Shown: piece by piece, positions 7,643 to 8,180 of the stretch
Layout of the letters: each line of letters begins with the position of its first letter
Position numbering within the stretch: position 1 is the stretch's first letter
From: Candidatus Aenigmatarchaeota archaeon
Lineage (GTDB): Archaea; Aenigmatarchaeota; Aenigmatarchaeia; CG10238-14
Length of the DNA: 8,180 nucleotides
NCBI GenBank assembly: GCA_017610225.1
Contig: JAFCCM010000097.1
Coordinates: forward strand, 1 to 8,180
Reading direction: 5' to 3'
Made by a program: the position numbers and the translations under genes
The notes under the pieces: model-generated
The model's database searches: none
The model's input: only the letters and a program-made list of their open reading frames with translations
Told to the model about the DNA's origin: nothing

Positions 7643-7664
7643 TATAAAATAGAGATAACTATTT

Positions 7665-7671
7665 AAAGGAG
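7665..7671 (+). promoter_or_regulatory. Ribosome binding site AAAGGAG for the downstream gene
   Basis: AAAGGAG lies 7 nt before the GTG at 7679. It is a near-perfect Shine-Dalgarno sequence at standard spacing and decides the GTG start. It contrasts with the absence of any such site before the ATG at 59. The 36-bp gap between the genes (7643-7678) holds little else and no convincing terminator, so the two genes are probably on one transcript. Confidence 0.85.
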
Positions 7672-7678
7672 TTTGATA

Positions 7679-8180
7679 GTGTTTAAAATTGATGATCTTT
7701 GGAGAATAATGAAGTATTTAAAGGATGGGACTACAGATCCTAATCTTAGTGAATTAACTACCATTTTAGCGACATCAGAAAAAGAATTAGTAAATAAATA
7801 TTTTGAACAAATTATAGATCAACAAACTTTTGATTCTGATGATATGAACCGTTTAAAAAATATGATTATAGATTGGTATTCTTCTCATAGAACAATCGCA
7901 ACTACCCAAAGATATTCATCAGATGTTCATCAAATTACAGATCATAAACTAAGTGAACTTTTTACAAGTTTTGGTTTTTCATATGGATTAAATTTAGTTC
8001 CTTTAACTACAAAAGCAAATTTTTTTTTAGATTTAGTAAATTTTTATAAGAAAAAAGGTACACCAGAAACATTAGTAGATGTATTAGATTATTATGGTTT
8101 TTCAGATACTGATTTAATTGAATATTGGTTGCAGAAAGATGAATATGGAAATCTTGTTTTTAGAGGTGAATCAGTAAGAC
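7679..8180 (+). CDS. Putative phage baseplate/tail protein with helix-KGT-helix motif (3' end outside window)
   Basis: The frame opens at GTG 7679 behind a strong ribosome binding site and runs 167 codons to the right edge with no stop. The N-terminal part (FKIDDLWRIMKYL, then a Glu/Lys/Asp-rich stretch) looks helical. Residues 115-141 carry the most telling motif: a hydrophobic-aromatic helix ending in NFYKKKGT (121-128), then PETLVDVLDYYGF. A helix ending in K/R-x-K-G-T, then a second helix and a Gly-Phe, is a pattern I associate with baseplate proteins such as the P2 gpI tail-protein family and baseplate-wedge-like proteins of large myoviruses. This is family recall, not a search. An alternative ATG at 7709 (codon 11) has its own GGAG at 7701-7704, but the GTG has the better site. 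A T9 run (8020-8028) encodes Asn-Phe-Phe-Leu. The gene follows the giant repeat gene by 36 bp, which suits a structural operon. The reading frame is near certain; the role is moderate. Confidence 0.65.
   Translation, partial: MFKIDDLWRIMKYLKDGTTDPNLSELTTILATSEKELVNKYFEQIIDQQTFDSDDMNRLKNMIIDWYSSHRTIATTQRYSSDVHQITDHKLSELFTSFGFSYGLNLVPLTTKANFFLDLVNFYKKKGTPETLVDVLDYYGFSDTDLIEYWLQKDEYGNLVFRGESVR

Noticed and set aside
7643..7650. TATAAAAT as a T4-like late promoter or sigma -10 box
   Set aside because: It differs from TATAAATA at the last two bases, has no well-spaced -35 element, and such strings are common by chance in DNA this AT-rich.
7647..7664. Hairpin AAATAG / CTATTT between the genes as a terminator
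   Set aside because: The stem is six pairs with a single G-C pair, there is no U tract after it, and it sits right before a ribosome binding site. It is too weak to call.
2..8180. Stop-codon recoding (alternative genetic code), as seen in some large phages
   Set aside because: Both genes read through with no internal TAG or TGA under the standard code, and the giant gene ends in TAA at a sensible place before a ribosome binding site.

Overview
The window is AT-rich (about 30% G+C by eye) and carries two same-strand, closely spaced genes and nothing else I can support. The layout looks viral: one enormous, extremely repetitive structural protein, then a 36-bp gap with a strong ribosome binding site, then a gene whose visible part carries a helix / Lys-Gly-Thr / helix motif that I associate with baseplate and tail-end proteins of contractile-tailed phages. 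Codon use (TTA Leu, AGA Arg, A/T-ending codons) and the standard stop TAA suit a phage of a low-GC bacterial host. No host, phage genus or database match can be claimed from the sequence alone.

Region 1 (2-7642) is the 3' part of a giant gene. Its reading frame is open to the left edge, so the true start lies outside the window. From about base 50 to 7042 it is an array of roughly 99 degenerate units of about 22 residues. Each unit has a beta-strand-like half with an L-x-L-G-I-x-E-x-L core and a Ser/Thr-rich half of the form S-S-T-x-x-I-x-S-x-V. The array is very acidic, poor in Lys/Arg, nearly free of Cys and Trp, and broken by a few insertions and degenerate units. It ends abruptly in a non-repeat C-terminal region of about 200 residues (7043-7639), rich in Tyr, Asp, Asn and charged residues, that I do not recognise.

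Region 2 (7643-7678) is a short intergenic gap holding an AAAGGAG ribosome binding site.

Region 3 (7679-8180) is the 5' part of a second gene with a GTG start, cut by the right edge after 167 codons. It is a possible baseplate component.

The two genes are probably co-transcribed. The working inference is that the repeat protein is a very long beta-structured virion filament, fibre or sheath-like element, anchored to the tail or baseplate through its C-terminal (or unseen N-terminal) domain, and that the downstream gene encodes a neighbouring baseplate part. The repeat architecture, its higher-order patterning and the unknown C-terminal domain are the most noteworthy content.
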